Shown: positions 1 to 11,461, counted from the first letter of the stretch. The stretch is DNA of 64,000 nt from Maylandia zebra (GCF_041146795.1 NC_135176.1:19231786-19295785); one strand, 5' to 3'. Translations and numbers: made by a program. Notes: generated from the letters alone by a model not told the origin.

Positions 1-464
1 ATATATATATTCCACCATATAAATTAAAAATTTTTTATGTGTGTTTACATTTAATCTTTCAAATAGATGCAAGTAAAACACAGCAAAAAATAAAAAATAA
101 AATCAACAATTGAGCCCTGTTGCTCTTAAATCTATTTTCACCTGTTTAGTACGAGTGGGGTCAGTGGAGGTTTGCCCGCTGCCGGTTTGCCTGGCGCCGC
201 AGTGGTCATGTCAGCGGGGGAATCCGGGGATTTCTCTGTGAATTTCACATTCCTGTGGCTGCTTGTTAGGTGCTTGCTGAGATTTTAAGTAAAATTTTAT
301 GCTGTAGAAAGAAGTTTTCTTCCCACACGGCGTGTACAATGGATGCTAATTTTTGTCACTTTTTACAGAATCAAATTCTGTAAATCAAGTAATGTCAGTA
401 CTTCCATGCTTTAAACGCTGCATGATCATACTCTCTTCCAAACTCCATATTATCCATTGTTGAT
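1..464. other. AT-rich stretch, nothing recognised
   Basis: I see no open frame with family character, no splice-flanked exon and no transposon terminus here. It begins with a short run of TA dinucleotides. Confidence 0.5.
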
Positions 465-469
465 CTGCA

Positions 470-540
470 CACATAACTGGACTGGCCATCGGCCCACCGA
501 GCATTTGCCCGGTGGGCTGATGGTGATTTTTCATTTTTAT
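470..540. repeat. Hairpin-bearing dispersed repeat
   Basis: Positions 486-499 (CCATCGGCCCACCG) and 510-523 form an inverted repeat with one mismatch around a 10-base loop. The motif looks like the core of a dispersed fish repeat; the class is not resolved. Confidence 0.4.
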
Positions 541-1960
541 GGGCTGATGATTTTTTTTTTTTTTTTTGTAACAGTATAAACAGTAAAATGTGGTGGATTG
601 GCCAGATGGTGGCAGATGTATAAAAATAACTGGTGGTGGCAATGGCGGAGCTTCCACAGAGGCCAGCAGGTGGATGAGGGAGAGGGGAGGCAAGGAGGAG
701 GAGAGACCCGAGGCGGCTGCCGGTCCGAGTGTCAGGTGAACTGAACTTCAGGTAAGAGGTTATGACCTGCAGTCTGTCTGGGTCAGATATAAACCAAGTT
801 TAGGTGGAGTTTATTTTCGTTGTGCTGACTTTTTACAGTCAGTTACGTCAGTTACAATAACTCATACTGCGTATTAGCTAGCATGACGGAGTTTCTATAC
901 TGCTGGGTGGGTGCTATGTTACTGATAGTGAACTTTATTTTATTCATAAGGTTAGTTAATAGAGCTGCCAACCGTCCCGTAAAAAACGGAATCGTCCCGT
1001 ATTCAGAGAAAATATTACGTGTTTCGTATTGAGCTGAGAAGGAACGCAGTTTGTCCCGTACTTCAGCTACGATGGAAAAAGACTCAAAGCTGGATTTATA
1101 CTGTGTCTTTACGCTGTCAGCTGTCTCTTCTCTCATTCTCTCCCCCTCCCTCTCCTGTTGCTACTTGAATTAAGAAACTGATCAATGATCAGCTGATCGG
1201 TATTTCTGAAGCAAGTCCCGTCTCTCAGGTTTGTTTATCTCCCCCTTTATGCCAGAAAGAGGAAACCAGAGGATGTCGCGTTAAACAACAGCAGCACGTT
1301 TAAGCTTGATCAGCTGTTGTTAGAATTTATTTAATATTACTTTCTAAGAACAGCTGATGTTTGCTGGAGCCACAGCTGTAAAAGCTGCTGGTCATGATGT
1401 CGGTTTGGATATGTGGTGAGAGGGAAACATGAAGATGAAACCAGGAGATGTCCTTATTGAATCATCAGAGCTGAACAGGTGATGAAGAAACAGGTTTACC
1501 TTTTAGGTGACATGAATGAGTTGAAGGGAAGTTATGAACTGTTTCTGAGAGACAAATAACACCAGGATCCTTTTGTAAGTAGCTGACAGCTGGTAACTGT
1601 GCAGGGACGGGTCTAGCAAAGTTTGTACCAGAGGGGCCAGGTAGGGCATTACCTGGGAGAGGGGGCACAAAGAAATACTTTTCTTTCCTATTCTTATTTA
1701 AAATGTCTAGCTTTTATTAAATAATTATCCAAATCTTAAAACCAAAGTTTTTATCTGATGTATAGAAATCATACATATACCAACAAGACAGTATATTTCA
1801 CTGTCACAACAGCGTTTGTTTTCATTCAAAGGTTTTATGGCTTTTCCTATAATACCTGGTGGGCCGGTCTCTAGTCAAAATGACCGAGCCGATTTTTTGT
1901 CCCAGTCCAGCCCTGTCTACATATGCCTGTTGCTGCCATGGGCGTCGCATATACTTACGT
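541..1960. other. Intergenic, probably repeat-derived, no gene seen
   Basis: No convincing coding region. Around 1602-1700 the sequence resembles the end of a DNA transposon (CAGGGACGGGTCTAGC followed by a GGGGCCAGG-rich stretch), but no matching partner end was found. Confidence 0.35.
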
Positions 1961-1964
1961 CATT

Positions 1965-2400
1965 GTCATCAGACACTCTCACAAGGGGGCTTTCAGGGTG
2001 TGTCTGTGTTCAGCTTGTCAAACCTGGCATAGAAGGTATTGAGGCTGTCTGGAAGGGTGGTGTCTCGGGGGTCTGTAGTTGTTGTGGTTCCCCTGTAGTT
2101 TGTGACAGCTTAAATTCCCTGCCACATGCTGCATCTGTTGTTGTTGAGGTAGTAGCCTTCAAGTTGTTTTGAGTGGTTTGCTACTCTGATGGACTTCTGC
2201 AGTTTGTAGCGGGCTCTCTCATACTCCACCTGATCTCCTACATTGAAAGCCTTCCTCCCTTCTCAGATTTTCAGTTTAATGTCTCCATTAAACCAGGGTT
2301 TTTGGTTGGGGAACCTACGCACAGCCCTGGGAGGGGCACAAATAGACGTACACCAGTCTATGTAGCTGCGCACAGTCTCTGTGTATTAGTGGATGGTTAG
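1965..2400 (-). pseudogene. L2-clade LINE ORF2 fragment (linker before RT)
   Basis: Read on the minus strand, broken frames give the linker between endonuclease and reverse transcriptase of an L2-like LINE. Visible landmarks are a sequence like NQKPWFN, a basic helical stretch, and LNTFYARF near its end. The same landmarks (NQKPWMT and LNHFFARF) occur in the longer L2 copy at 6919-8676, which supports the assignment. Stops and frame changes show it is dead. The RT core is absent. Confidence 0.6.
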
Positions 2401-2639
2401 TTTATCAAGTGGTTTTTGTGTTTAGTGTTGCAGTGTTTTCTTGTTTAGACTGTGTATATGCACGTGAACGACTTTTGTGCTTTGAGATTTATCTTATTTG
2501 CACATTCTGTTTTTTTTTCCTGCCATCATTGTGTGTGGTCGCTGTTGTTGTGGTGGTGCTGGTGATGCTGGTGACATTTTATCTTAGTTATTTGACTTTG
2601 CAAATTACACTGAACATGTCGAAAACCACAACAACTGTC

Positions 2640-3340
2640 ATGGTTCCTTGAGCCAGTGGGGTTTTTTTTTACATTCTAGTTCTGTTGTTATCCATTTTTC
2701 TGGGTCCGTTTCTTGGTTGATTGTCCTTGTTTGCGATCCATCTCCCTAATCATCATCTGTTTTTTTTTCTCTCCATGGCTTTCTGCAGTCCCTGTCTTGT
2801 CTTCTCATGCCTTGTCAGGCTAATACGTCTGTACTCCTGGTCCCCATGTTTTTTCATTTTTTGTTCCCATATTCTTTTTGTTGTGTTTCATCCTTTTGTC
2901 CTTTCAGTCTGCCATGTCCTCATGTCTGTCCATCCCCAATGTCAACTTTACATATCTTAGTCAAGTTTCAAAGTGTGTGTGCTATGTCCTCTTTTATTTT
3001 GTCAGCTCTCTGTTTCACGTGTGTATGTTCAGTTTTGCTCTCCCTGTCTCGTTAATCAAATGTAGTTCAGCTGTGGTCCCTGGTGTGCTCCATCTCCCTG
3101 ATTACCTCATGTGTATGTAAGTCCTCAGTTTCCCCCTGTTCTTTGTCACATTGTTGTCTTACATACTCTTAATGCTGTGTGCATCCTGATCCTTATCCTA
3201 GCTATAGTACTTCTTACATTGTATTTTATTCTCAAGTTCATAAGCCCCTGCAGAAAAGCTATGTAAAACTCATGTTTAGTCTCCTGTCCTGCACTAGGTG
3301 TTCTCAGTCTGTACACAGCCAGTTCATGACAACAACAAAC
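2640..3340 (+). repeat. LTR-like pyrimidine-rich dispersed repeat
   Basis: A C/T-rich stretch with a TATA-like TGTATGTAAG near 3112 followed by CCTCAGTTTCCCCC. It is built like the gypsy LTR at 62161-62751 read on its own sense strand (C/T-rich body, then a TATA-like TGTATTTAAG). A degraded solo LTR is the best guess; termini and target duplication were not found. Confidence 0.35.
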
Positions 3341-3767
3341 AAACAAGTCCCCAACCCTATGAGGTGACAAAACTTAGGGGGAAAAAATTATACGAATAAA
3401 TGCATAATTATTACCCCCATCTGCGAGCTCATTTGTTGACATGCTTACATACAAGTTAAATGGCTGCTAAACCCTATAAAAACTAAAAAAAGGCAGTGAT
3501 CACTATCGGCCTCTCTTGATTTTTATTACCACTATTCATTTGAAAGCTCAGTTTTTATAACCTTACGATGTAACTACAGCCCAGCCCATGCAGCAGTACA
3601 TTTCACGGATAGTGGTCACTACAGTGGACAGCTATTCAAAGGCTGTTTTCTTGTATTCGTTGCCTTATGGTTCCAAGCGCTGTCACCAATCTTTGCATTT
3701 TGTTATTATCTCATGATACTTGTTTAATCAGCTACCATCTCTCCTATGGACTTTTTAATGTCTACAG

Positions 3768-3852
3768 TCTCAGATCAACACAGCCCTGCCCTCCAGCACT
3801 ATCAGCAGCAGGAGCAGCAGAAACCCCTCAACAGCAACATTGTACCCATCAG
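3768..3852 (+). other. Exon-like Q-rich segment with splice sites
   Basis: A pyrimidine-containing tract ends in TCTACAG, followed by 85 bases open in one frame (reading SDQHSPALQHYQQQEQQ and on) and closed by CAG|GTAAAA. Both splice motifs fit consensus. No neighbouring exon was found and the surroundings are repeat-like, so it may be a trapped exon, a transposon exon or chance. Confidence 0.25.
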
Positions 3853-3934
3853 GTAAAACATCGGCTACGTTTGCTTTGCCTTGTTGCCCATATTAGATTC
3901 TTGATGAATGTGTGTTGTTGTTATTCAGCCTGGT

Positions 3935-3996
3935 TCAATGTGCCCCTTTTTAACTTTGAGCACCCGCCCCTTTAAACGTCTCTGCACGGCCCTGGG
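3935..3996. repeat. DNA-transposon terminus
   Basis: The stretch ends in CTGCACGGCCCTG; its complement begins CAGGGCCGTGCAGAG, which looks like an hAT-type terminal inverted repeat. The opposite end was not found. Confidence 0.4.
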
Positions 3997-4511
3997 TAGG
4001 AAGATATAATTTTTTGATATATGATAGTGTTAGAGGACTTACTTAACAGATGTATGTCACTGGACAGCATTAAAAAAGTGAAATTAAATGTTTAATAATT
4101 TTTTTAAAAACTGGTCAACCAAACAGTTGATTTGTCACTTTATGGTGCTACTGCTAACATAACCTAAATGTTATTAAAATTGATTATTTGCCATAAAATC
4201 AGAACACTAGACTCATTTTGTTTATCTATTGCTGTTGATAAATCACATTAAGTGTTAGCACAGCAAGAATATGCTGAAATAATTTCCTCAGTAAGTCATT
4301 TTTGTAACTTTCTGAGTTAATATTAGTAAATATTGTAAAAATCAAGAATAACATGTGGAAATCGCAAATATCACAACCAATTACCTTTTATTCAAATTAC
4401 AGTAGCTGGTAAATTAATATTACTAAGTTGTCAAAAATACAATTTCATGTTTAACAAGTACTGTATGGACGCTAAACAATTATATGGCAAAAAATCACAT
4501 GGTCCTGTGGC
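3997..4511. other. AT-rich, nothing recognised
   Basis: No gene, splice-flanked exon or repeat terminus was recognised. Confidence 0.5.
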
Positions 4512-5260
4512 ATGATACTCATGATACCATCCATCTTCTACCACAGTGTGTTTGAGGTCATGGTTTCCTATGAAGCCATAACAGCTGGCACTCTCCACCA
4601 GTATACTGCCAACAAACCAGATGAGTGGGGCTTTAAATTGTTCTGCCAAGCAAGTTCATCTGGCATCATCCATGACTTGCTGCTGTATCAAGGCGGATCT
4701 ACATTCTTCAATGCTCCCCTCAGTGAAAAGGAGCAGAAGCTACCTCTAAGGGGCCAAAGTTGTAAAAAAAAAACAAAAAAAACCAGTATGCAAACCCATA
4801 AAAGAACCTTAGCTCTTCACAAGTTTCAGCTTGGTCCAGAACTTGCACACCTCCTTGGGTGTCAGGTGCATTGCTACTATATGACCAAACTGCACTGGTG
4901 GAGCTCCCCTGATGGCAGACAAAGACCTGATGAAGAAGGGCCATGGAGCCTGTTAATACAGGTCTGATGAAGGTTTGATTGCAATAAAATGGTTTGACAA
5001 CAAATGTGTCAACCTCCCAAACAATGCCTGTGGGTTCATGCCTCTTTGATTGGTCAAACGGTGGAGCAAAGAGTCCAATGCAAAGATCACCATTCCATGC
5101 CCATCACTCATCCCTGTATATAATTGGCATATGGGAGTTACAAGTTAAGGAGATGGCATATTCCACTGTTCGGATACATCCTTGACTTGAATACTACAAG
5201 AGGGACTGTGCCCTACTGGACCAGAAACCGATGGCTCTCAAAAGGTTTCCACCTGGCTGT
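4512..5260 (+). pseudogene. piggyBac-type transposase relic
   Basis: The frame at 4512-4967 contains NKPDEWGFKLF and later HDLLLYQGG, matching the conserved block of piggyBac/PGBD transposases around a catalytic aspartate. Further along, in broken frames, appear a VKRWS-like stretch, a YNWHMG-like relic of the usual YNxxMGGVD motif (about 5120-5140), and DCALLDQKPM (about 5205-5240). The order matches the family. An A-run near 4764-4785 and several stops break the frame. No terminal repeats or TTAA duplication were identified. It is an old dead copy. Confidence 0.65.
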
Positions 5261-6814
5261 GTCTGAACCAAGTTAACAAGCCAGCATCTAGAGTTGGACA
5301 ACCATGATTCAGCTCTCCAAGACCACAGAATAAATGCTACACCCTAAGACCCCAACGACCGAAACCACAAGCAGATGTGCTTGATTTCCACTGTTTTTAT
5401 TTTTTAAAACGAAAATGATTTTGCACAGTAGCAGTCAATCAGAAGTGGACTGAATGTGAGCATTTTGTGCTGTTGCACATTTTTCACAATTGCATAATAA
5501 AAACAATATGCATTTTGTTGTTTGATATAATACTTTCCTTTGATTGAATAAAAACAGCAATGTTCACTGGCATGCTACTAGAAATAAACTGTATCAATGC
5601 CCTGAATAGTTTTTGTTATTAATTTAATTATAATTTGGCCCTTTATTTGATTTTTTTGCATGACATTTCATACGTTTACCATGAAGTGACATCTCAACCA
5701 TTTGGTAGAGATCAATATTTTAAAAACTACAGGGTCTATTGAAAAAAAATTGATTGTGGTTATTATTCACCCAAGTCAATATGAAATGCAAACAAAAAAA
5801 ATTTCCATTGCTGTTTTCTTGGTGTGGACCTCAAAGGGTTAATCAAACATTTCATACCTCAGCTGTCTCACTCTTACTATAGCGTTCTGCAACTGTGACT
5901 AACGTGAGGAGGCTTGGCTTTGGCTGCAGGTATTCCTGTATCCTTCTCAGCATCACACATGTGGGGACCATAAAACAGTTCAATAATACTTCTTCCTGAA
6001 CTTTGCTTCCTCACAAGACCAAGCTGGCATCCTATGTTACACAGTTTTATCCCCCTGGATTAAGAAACATTTACACCAAACCATATTTTTGTTTTCTGAT
6101 CCTGCAAAATGACTGAGATGAGCAAAGCCCAGAGAACACAAGATACACAAGATCCAACATTCAGACTCAAACAGCCTTCATAAATGAAACGCACCATGTT
6201 GGTCCAATACTAGATACCATTATATTACTGTGTATAAATAATCTCCTGAGTATCCTGAGCATGAGGTCCCATCAACAAACTGTAAACAAACATCTACCAA
6301 CTTCTGTATTGGAAGAGGTCATGCCTAAAAATAGGACTGTTTCTCCGATCAAGGATCTGTGGAGTGTGTTAAACTGTGGTATAGGCAGCAGTCATTGAAA
6401 TATTACAGTCCAAAGCCAAATGCAGAGGAAAGGGCAGCTCATACATACCAGGCCCACTGAACTACTCCACCTAGAAAGGAGAGGAGGGCTTCCCAATCCA
6501 GCAACAGTAGGTGACACATCATGCCAGCAATTTCTACCATGCAAATGGCGCAAGTCAAAGATCAGGTCCAAAATGACCAACACATCAAACATTCAATGCA
6601 TACCTCTTCTGTTGTATTATGTTCGGCCAGACAGCGAGTGGTAAACCTCACATCCCAGTACAAACAGGAGACACCCCAAGCAAGAGGTCTCTAAGTGCAG
6701 AAACAAGTTGGGTTAAGCAGACGGGAAATGCGACTGCCAGTGAGCACAGAGCAATGACTGTACAAATCAGATAACAGATTTTCTACAGTCATTGGCATAA
6801 AGAGGCAGGTCACA
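5261..6814. other. Intergenic, no gene recognised
   Basis: AT-rich DNA with scattered short frames; none shows family motifs. 6360-6800 is less AT-rich and may be further retroelement debris, but I cannot assign it. Confidence 0.4.
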
Positions 6815-6918
6815 GAGCCTTATATACACAGCACACCTGCTTGCAATAGGTCAGCAGATTCAAAATGCTGCAGATCACTCATTGAGAGCAGGTTTAAATC
6901 ATCCTGTGACATTGTCCT

Positions 6919-8676
6919 GTGGACAAACGTCTCCGGGTGTATTCCAACCAGAAACCCTGGATGACTAAAGAGGTCCAGGTCCTGCTGAAGCAACGTGACG
7001 CCGCTTTTAGATCCGGTGATGGTATGCAGTACAGTGCAGCCAGATCTCAGTTGAAAAGAGGCATCAGAGAGGCCAAGGCAGCGTACAAGAGAAGGATCGA
7101 AGACCACTTCACCACCAACAACTCACGACAGGTATGGCAGGGAGTTCAGCACTTAACCAACTACAAACCTGGCAATACCACGTTGACTGAGGGTAACGCG
7201 GAGCTTGCAGAGGAGCTGAACCACTTCTTCGCACGCTTTGAGGTGAAGGGACCAGAGGCAGCAGCAGAAAAAACATCGGACAGCAGCAGCCCAAGCCTCA
7301 TAGTGCAGGAATATGAGGTGAGGCGCACACTGAGGGCAGTGAACCCCAGGAAGGCCACCGGACCAGATGGGGTAACCGCAAAGGTCCTAAAAGAGTGTGC
7401 AGACCAGCTGGCTGGGGTCTTCACTAAGATCTTCAACACTTCACTGTCCCAGTCCTGCATCCCGCCGTGCCTAAAGTCAGCCACAATTGTCCCACTGCCA
7501 AAGCGTACTAACATTAGCAGCCTCAACGACTACCGACCAGTTGCTCTAACACCTGTTATAATGAAGTGCTTTGAGAAACTGGTCCGACGTCACATCATGT
7601 CCTGCCTGCCACCCACACTCGACCCGCTCCAGTTTGCATACAGAGCTAACAGATCAACTGAAGATGCCATTGCTACAACGCTCCACACCACCATCTCTCA
7701 CCTGGAAGTGCAGGGCCGTTACGCCAGGCTGCTCTTTGTTGACTTTAGCTCTGCTTTCAATACGATACTCCCGGACAGACTAATAGATAAACTGCTGGAA
7801 ATTGGACTTCCTTCCACCACCTGCCGCTGGATCAGAGACTTCCTCTCAGACCGTGTACAGAGAGTTAGAGTGGGGCCTCATCTTTCCTCAGCCCTCAGCC
7901 TCAACACCGGCTCTCCACAAGGCTGTGTACTGAGTCCCCTACTGTACACACATGACTGTGTTAGTTCCCACCCAGACAACACAGTCATCAAGTTTGCAGA
8001 TGATACCACTGTGGTGGGGCTCATCTCAGGGGGAGATGAGACTGCATACAGAGCTGAAGTTCAGAGGCTGTCAGATTGGTGTGCAGACAACAACCTGGAC
8101 CTCAATACCACCAAAACAAAAGAACTGGTAGTTGACTTCAGAAGGAGGAAGTCCGAGCTGCAGCCTGTCAGCATCAACGGGGAGTGCGTGGAAAGGGTCT
8201 CCAGTTTCAAGTTTCTGGGTGTGCACATAGACACAGACCTCCAATGGAGCTCTAACACCTCTGCGGTCTTAAAGAAGGCCCAACAGCGTCTCCACTTTCT
8301 GAGAATCCTCAGAAAAATGGACCTGAAGAAGGAGCTGCTGACCGTCTTCTACCGCTGCTCCACTGAAAGTGTGCTGACATATTGCATCGGTGTGTGGTTC
8401 TCCAGCTGCACCACAGCACACAGAAAGGCACTCCAGAGGGTCATCAACATGGCCCAAAAAATCATTGGACATCCTCTTCCCTCCCTGAAGGACCTGTACA
8501 GCACTCGCTGTCTCAAGAGGGCACGCAGCATCCTACGGGACTGCACACACCCAGGACACCGGGTGTTTAAGCTGCTGCCGTCTGGCAGGAGGTTCAGGCT
8601 GCTGAGGTCCCGAACAAATAGACTCAAGGACAGCTTTTACAACAGGGCAATAGCCCTGATCAATGCAAATAGCTGA
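6919..8676 (+). CDS. L2 LINE reverse transcriptase (585 aa, N-terminally truncated ORF2)
   Basis: This frame encodes the RT half of an L2-clade ORF2, which copies LINE RNA into DNA at a nicked target. Residues 1-120 are the linker (NQKPWMT at 11-17). RT motifs follow in order: LFVDFSSAFNT with the first catalytic Asp near 275, SPQGCVLSPLL near 332-342, and FADDTTVVG at 359-367 with the catalytic Asp pair. A basic C-terminal region (PSGRRFR) ends the protein. Compared with family members as I recall them, about three residues seem missing between SPLLY and THDC. The N-terminal endonuclease, needed for autonomous insertion, is absent; the start is simply the first Met in an open stretch. Codons are GC-richer than the surroundings, as expected for a fairly recent insertion. 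Confidence 0.85.
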   Translation: MDKRLRVYSNQKPWMTKEVQVLLKQRDAAFRSGDGMQYSAARSQLKRGIREAKAAYKRRIEDHFTTNNSRQVWQGVQHLTNYKPGNTTLTEGNAELAEELNHFFARFEVKGPEAAAEKTSDSSSPSLIVQEYEVRRTLRAVNPRKATGPDGVTAKVLKECADQLAGVFTKIFNTSLSQSCIPPCLKSATIVPLPKRTNISSLNDYRPVALTPVIMKCFEKLVRRHIMSCLPPTLDPLQFAYRANRSTEDAIATTLHTTISHLEVQGRYARLLFVDFSSAFNTILPDRLIDKLLEIGLPSTTCRWIRDFLSDRVQRVRVGPHLSSALSLNTGSPQGCVLSPLLYTHDCVSSHPDNTVIKFADDTTVVGLISGGDETAYRAEVQRLSDWCADNNLDLNTTKTKELVVDFRRRKSELQPVSINGECVERVSSFKFLGVHIDTDLQWSSNTSAVLKKAQQRLHFLRILRKMDLKKELLTVFYRCSTESVLTYCIGVWFSSCTTAHRKALQRVINMAQKIIGHPLPSLKDLYSTRCLKRARSILRDCTHPGHRVFKLLPSGRRFRLLRSRTNRLKDSFYNRAIALINANS

Positions 8677-8976
8677 CATGACTGGATACCTCCCTGGACT
8701 TTTTAGGGGGAGGTAACAATGTTTAAAACGATAACAATAATATTTATATTTATAACAAGGTGCAATAATAATTAATGTGCAATAATAACAGTGTGCAATA
8801 CACATACACTTATTCTTCTTTTTTATACTAAGTTAATATACTGTGTTGTGTTGTTTGTTACGTTGTGATGTGTCATATCGTGTCGTGTTGTGTTATATGT
8901 AGTGCCGACGTAGGACAGTTTTTCCAATTTCATTGTACTACTGTACTATGTATGACTGTGCAATGACAATAAAGAG

Positions 8977-9026
8977 TTATCTTATCTTATCTTATCTTAT
9001 CTTATCTTATCTTATCTTATCTTATT
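8977..9026 (+). repeat. (TCTTA)n LINE tail
   Basis: About nine tandem TCTTA pentamers at the 3' end of the L2 element, directly after AATAAAGAG. Confidence 0.9.
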
Positions 9027-10092
9027 AAAACCTTTCCCCCATGAAAGAGAGAATTCTCTTGCTGTTCAAACAGGGTGTGTGAAATGCACAACGCTGAACT
9101 GTTGCTGCATTTTCAGTATAGTTAAATTTTATGTGTAATCCACCTGGTTAGTACAACCACATGTGTCAGTTCACTTAAGTAGCAGTTTTAACATGTTCAT
9201 TTCCACAGAAAATGAGCACAGCGGGTAACAATTACCTGGGTTACCTGTGGTTGTTTACATCCTCTGAGTGCCTGCTGATGTTTCTAGTCACAATGGTGGG
9301 TATTGAAAATGTGATCTGTTTTCAAACAATAAGAAAACATATAGATGTACAGTATTTTTTGGATATCAAGCACGTGAAGCACACTTTGTAACCAGTGTCT
9401 AATACATGTAGGCTAAGGGAAATTAATAATGTGAATAGAAAACATGCACAGAAAGTGTGAGAGTTTTAGTTTCTTTTTTAATAATTAATAAAGACACTAT
9501 GCTGTGTGTGCAGTAAACATGAGCATTGGTCAGTTATAAAGGGATGTGCAATGTGTGTAAAACGTACTCCATTAGCTTAGGGCTATTGTTCCACATGGTT
9601 TTCTCAGAAATGTATGTGTCTTTGTCAGGTTGTTGTCATTACGTTTTCTTGTGCTGACCTTCATGCTTTGATTTATTTTATTTGCTCAAAGATTTGTTAT
9701 CATTGTGCAGACTCCTCTTTTAGTTCTTCTTCTTCTTCTTATCATTATTATTGTTGTTGTTTTTAAGTTGCCTTTCTGACTGACTGCAAGTACAACCTGA
9801 GTTTCTTTCGGTGATAGAGTTAAACAATCTAGTTTAGAAGATACTAAATGTTTATAAGTGTAAATTGTAGATTTATCTGTCAGTGTTAATTAAATTTAAT
9901 TTCTTATTTAACTAAACAATATTTTTGTTCAAGTGGAAATCTAAAATGAATGTCATGAATACATATTAACAAATGTACTTAAAAACAATAAACAGATCTG
10001 TGCTGTACTTGTTAATATTTGTTTTCTTCAGGTCTACTTCAGTCTTTTAAAGATAGAAAATATGTCCCGAACAAAAATATTTTTTCAGAGTT
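9027..10092. other. AT-rich intergenic DNA
   Basis: No coding potential recognised. A short TTC and ATT/GTT triplet run lies near 9725-9765. The right-hand part probably flanks the 3' UTR of the first claudin gene. Confidence 0.45.
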
Positions 10093-10098
10093 TTTATT
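10093..10098 (-). terminator. Candidate poly(A) signal, claudin at 10665-11228
   Basis: AATAAA on the minus strand, about 570 bases past the stop codon. Several AATAAA-like sequences occur nearby, so the choice is tentative. Confidence 0.3.
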
Positions 10099-10613
10099 TA
10101 GGCTTTTGACATTAAAACAGAGACAATGGCATAAAAACATTTGCAACATGTGATCTCTCATGAAAATCCAATAGAGAATTGAGAAAAATGAATCTTAATT
10201 TGACCTAAATTGTATTGTATACAATCAAGTAATAAGAGTTAAAAACAACAACAACAACTCAAAAGAAAAGTATTCAAAGAGTAAATGAAAATCACATGAT
10301 CATCTATATTGAAGCAGTTTTTCAAAGAAATAGTTATCAGGCTTAGACTTAAACCACTTGATACACATTCTATAGGAATATTAGATGCACAGCGTAATAA
10401 TATCACAGAGATCTGGGGGAGGGGGGGGGATAAAGGAAGAACGTAAGTTACACACTCAGTGCTAACATTTCTCCTTATTTTCATTACATTTCAGGCTGTA
10501 TTATTGTTCTGAAGGGAAAAACAGAAGATCATATTTATGAAATAATTATGAAAACATTTCTTTTGTGGCGGATATCTAAAAGCAAGCCTTACATAGGTGA
10601 GATAATTAATGCT

Positions 10614-10664
10614 TTACACAGAGTGAGCACTGAACTACTCAACTGTACATTCAGTATGATGGTA
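10614..10664 (-). pseudogene. Fossil claudin tail beyond a nonsense codon
   Basis: Past the TGA at 10665-10667 the same frame reads YHHTECTVE, then TAG (10635-10637), then FSAHSV and TAA (10614-10616). Intact paralogues end in DVEYVNPHSL and EVRYSNHRAV, so TVE*FSAHSV lines up as a former VEY-type tail with a PDZ ligand, broken by two stops. Confidence 0.75.
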
Positions 10665-11228
10665 TCATTCCTGTCGGTACAGGAGCAGGCCTCCTCCCAG
10701 GAACAGAAGCCCAGTAGTGAACCAGCCAATGTAGAGTGAGGCTCCCAGCTGTACGCTGACACTACTGTCATATCTGTCCTTGTAAGACTCACGAATGGTG
10801 ATGTTGGCCATCCAGCAGACAGGTATGAGCACCAAGAAACCTGCAATGATGAAGACAACTCCAGAAGCAAAGCCCGCTTTGCGTTTTTGCCCATCATCCA
10901 ACATGAAGTTAATGCGCTTGTTCCCGGCCACACCAAGCAGGATTCCAAAGATCCCACTGAGGATTGCGATAATCACGAGTGCTCTGATAGCTTTCATGGT
11001 GTCATCTACCAGTCCTGGAACTACAACTTCATACTCAACGCATTCCATCTTGCCTGTGGCGTATATTGTACAGATTTTCCACAAACCATGCCATGCCCCA
11101 TAAATTCCATGATGGTACTCAGTATTAATGAAGACTTTCCAGGCAGGGAGAGCACAGATCATGATGGTCCCCAATACACCGATGATGGCTAAAGCCAAAC
11201 CCAAAATCTGTCTTCTACCAGCATCCAT
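10665..11228 (-). CDS. cldn: Claudin, tail-truncated (187 aa)
   Basis: A single-exon claudin, a four-pass tight-junction protein that seals or forms channels between epithelial cells. TM1 spans about residues 8-27. The first loop keeps the signature W30, GLW with W50, C53 and C63 (nine residues between the cysteines). TM2 is near 76-96, TM3 near 114-134; the second loop ends in SLYIGW; TM4 ends in LLFLGGGLLL. I chose the Met of MDAGRRQ because other copies start with the same short leader; an in-frame Met eight codons earlier is possible. The protein stops at YRQE, right after TM4, so the cytoplasmic tail and its PDZ-binding end are lost. A fossil of that tail continues in frame past the stop (10614-10664). 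The proximal promoter has also lost the ETS-like core found at the other copies. It lies about 18 kb from the rest of the cluster. Confidence 0.9.
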   Translation of the reverse strand: MDAGRRQILGLALAIIGVLGTIMICALPAWKVFINTEYHHGIYGAWHGLWKICTIYATGKMECVEYEVVVPGLVDDTMKAIRALVIIAILSGIFGILLGVAGNKRINFMLDDGQKRKAGFASGVVFIIAGFLVLIPVCWMANITIRESYKDRYDSSVSVQLGASLYIGWFTTGLLFLGGGLLLYRQE

Positions 11229-11261
11229 AATGAAGATCTTTAATCTGTTCAAAACAGTAAG

Positions 11262-11335
11262 TTGGTGTGTGCTTCAGAGCTGCAGTAATTGATCTTGTTA
11301 GTAACTGCTCATCAGGCAGGGTTTTATGCGTCCTA
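11262..11335 (-). promoter_or_regulatory. Proximal promoter block of the first claudin
   Basis: Contains the block shared by the cluster (complement of GAGCTGCAGTAATT) and a TATA-like CGCATAAAAC at 11321-11330 about 95 bases before the start. The GGAAGT core seen in other copies is replaced by GGCAGGG. Confidence 0.5.
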
Positions 11336-11425
11336 AACATTAAACGCAAATGGGTTGTGGCTTTCTCACCCACTTGGGGGTGTGTCCATATGAAGCCTGT
11401 GTTGAGGCCCCTTATCATTATCATA

Positions 11426-11427
<2 letters not shown>

Positions 11428-11458
<31 letters not shown>
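11428..11458. repeat. (CT)n microsatellite
   Basis: An uninterrupted run of about 15 CT units. Confidence 0.95.

Positions 11459-11461
<3 letters not shown>

Larger units (their letters stand above)
6815..9026 (+). mobile_element. 5'-truncated L2-clade LINE
   Basis: The element carries a long RT ORF, a short AT-rich 3' UTR ending in CAATGACAATAAAGAG, and a simple (TCTTA)n tail. That combination is typical of L2/CR1-group LINEs of fish, which end in short tandem repeats rather than poly(A). The endonuclease domain is missing, so the copy is 5'-truncated. No target-site duplication was resolved. Confidence 0.8.

Noticed and set aside
10665-10667. Stop-codon readthrough to the fossil tail
   Set aside because: The context is TGA TAC, not the known TGA CTA readthrough signal, and a second stop follows ten codons later.
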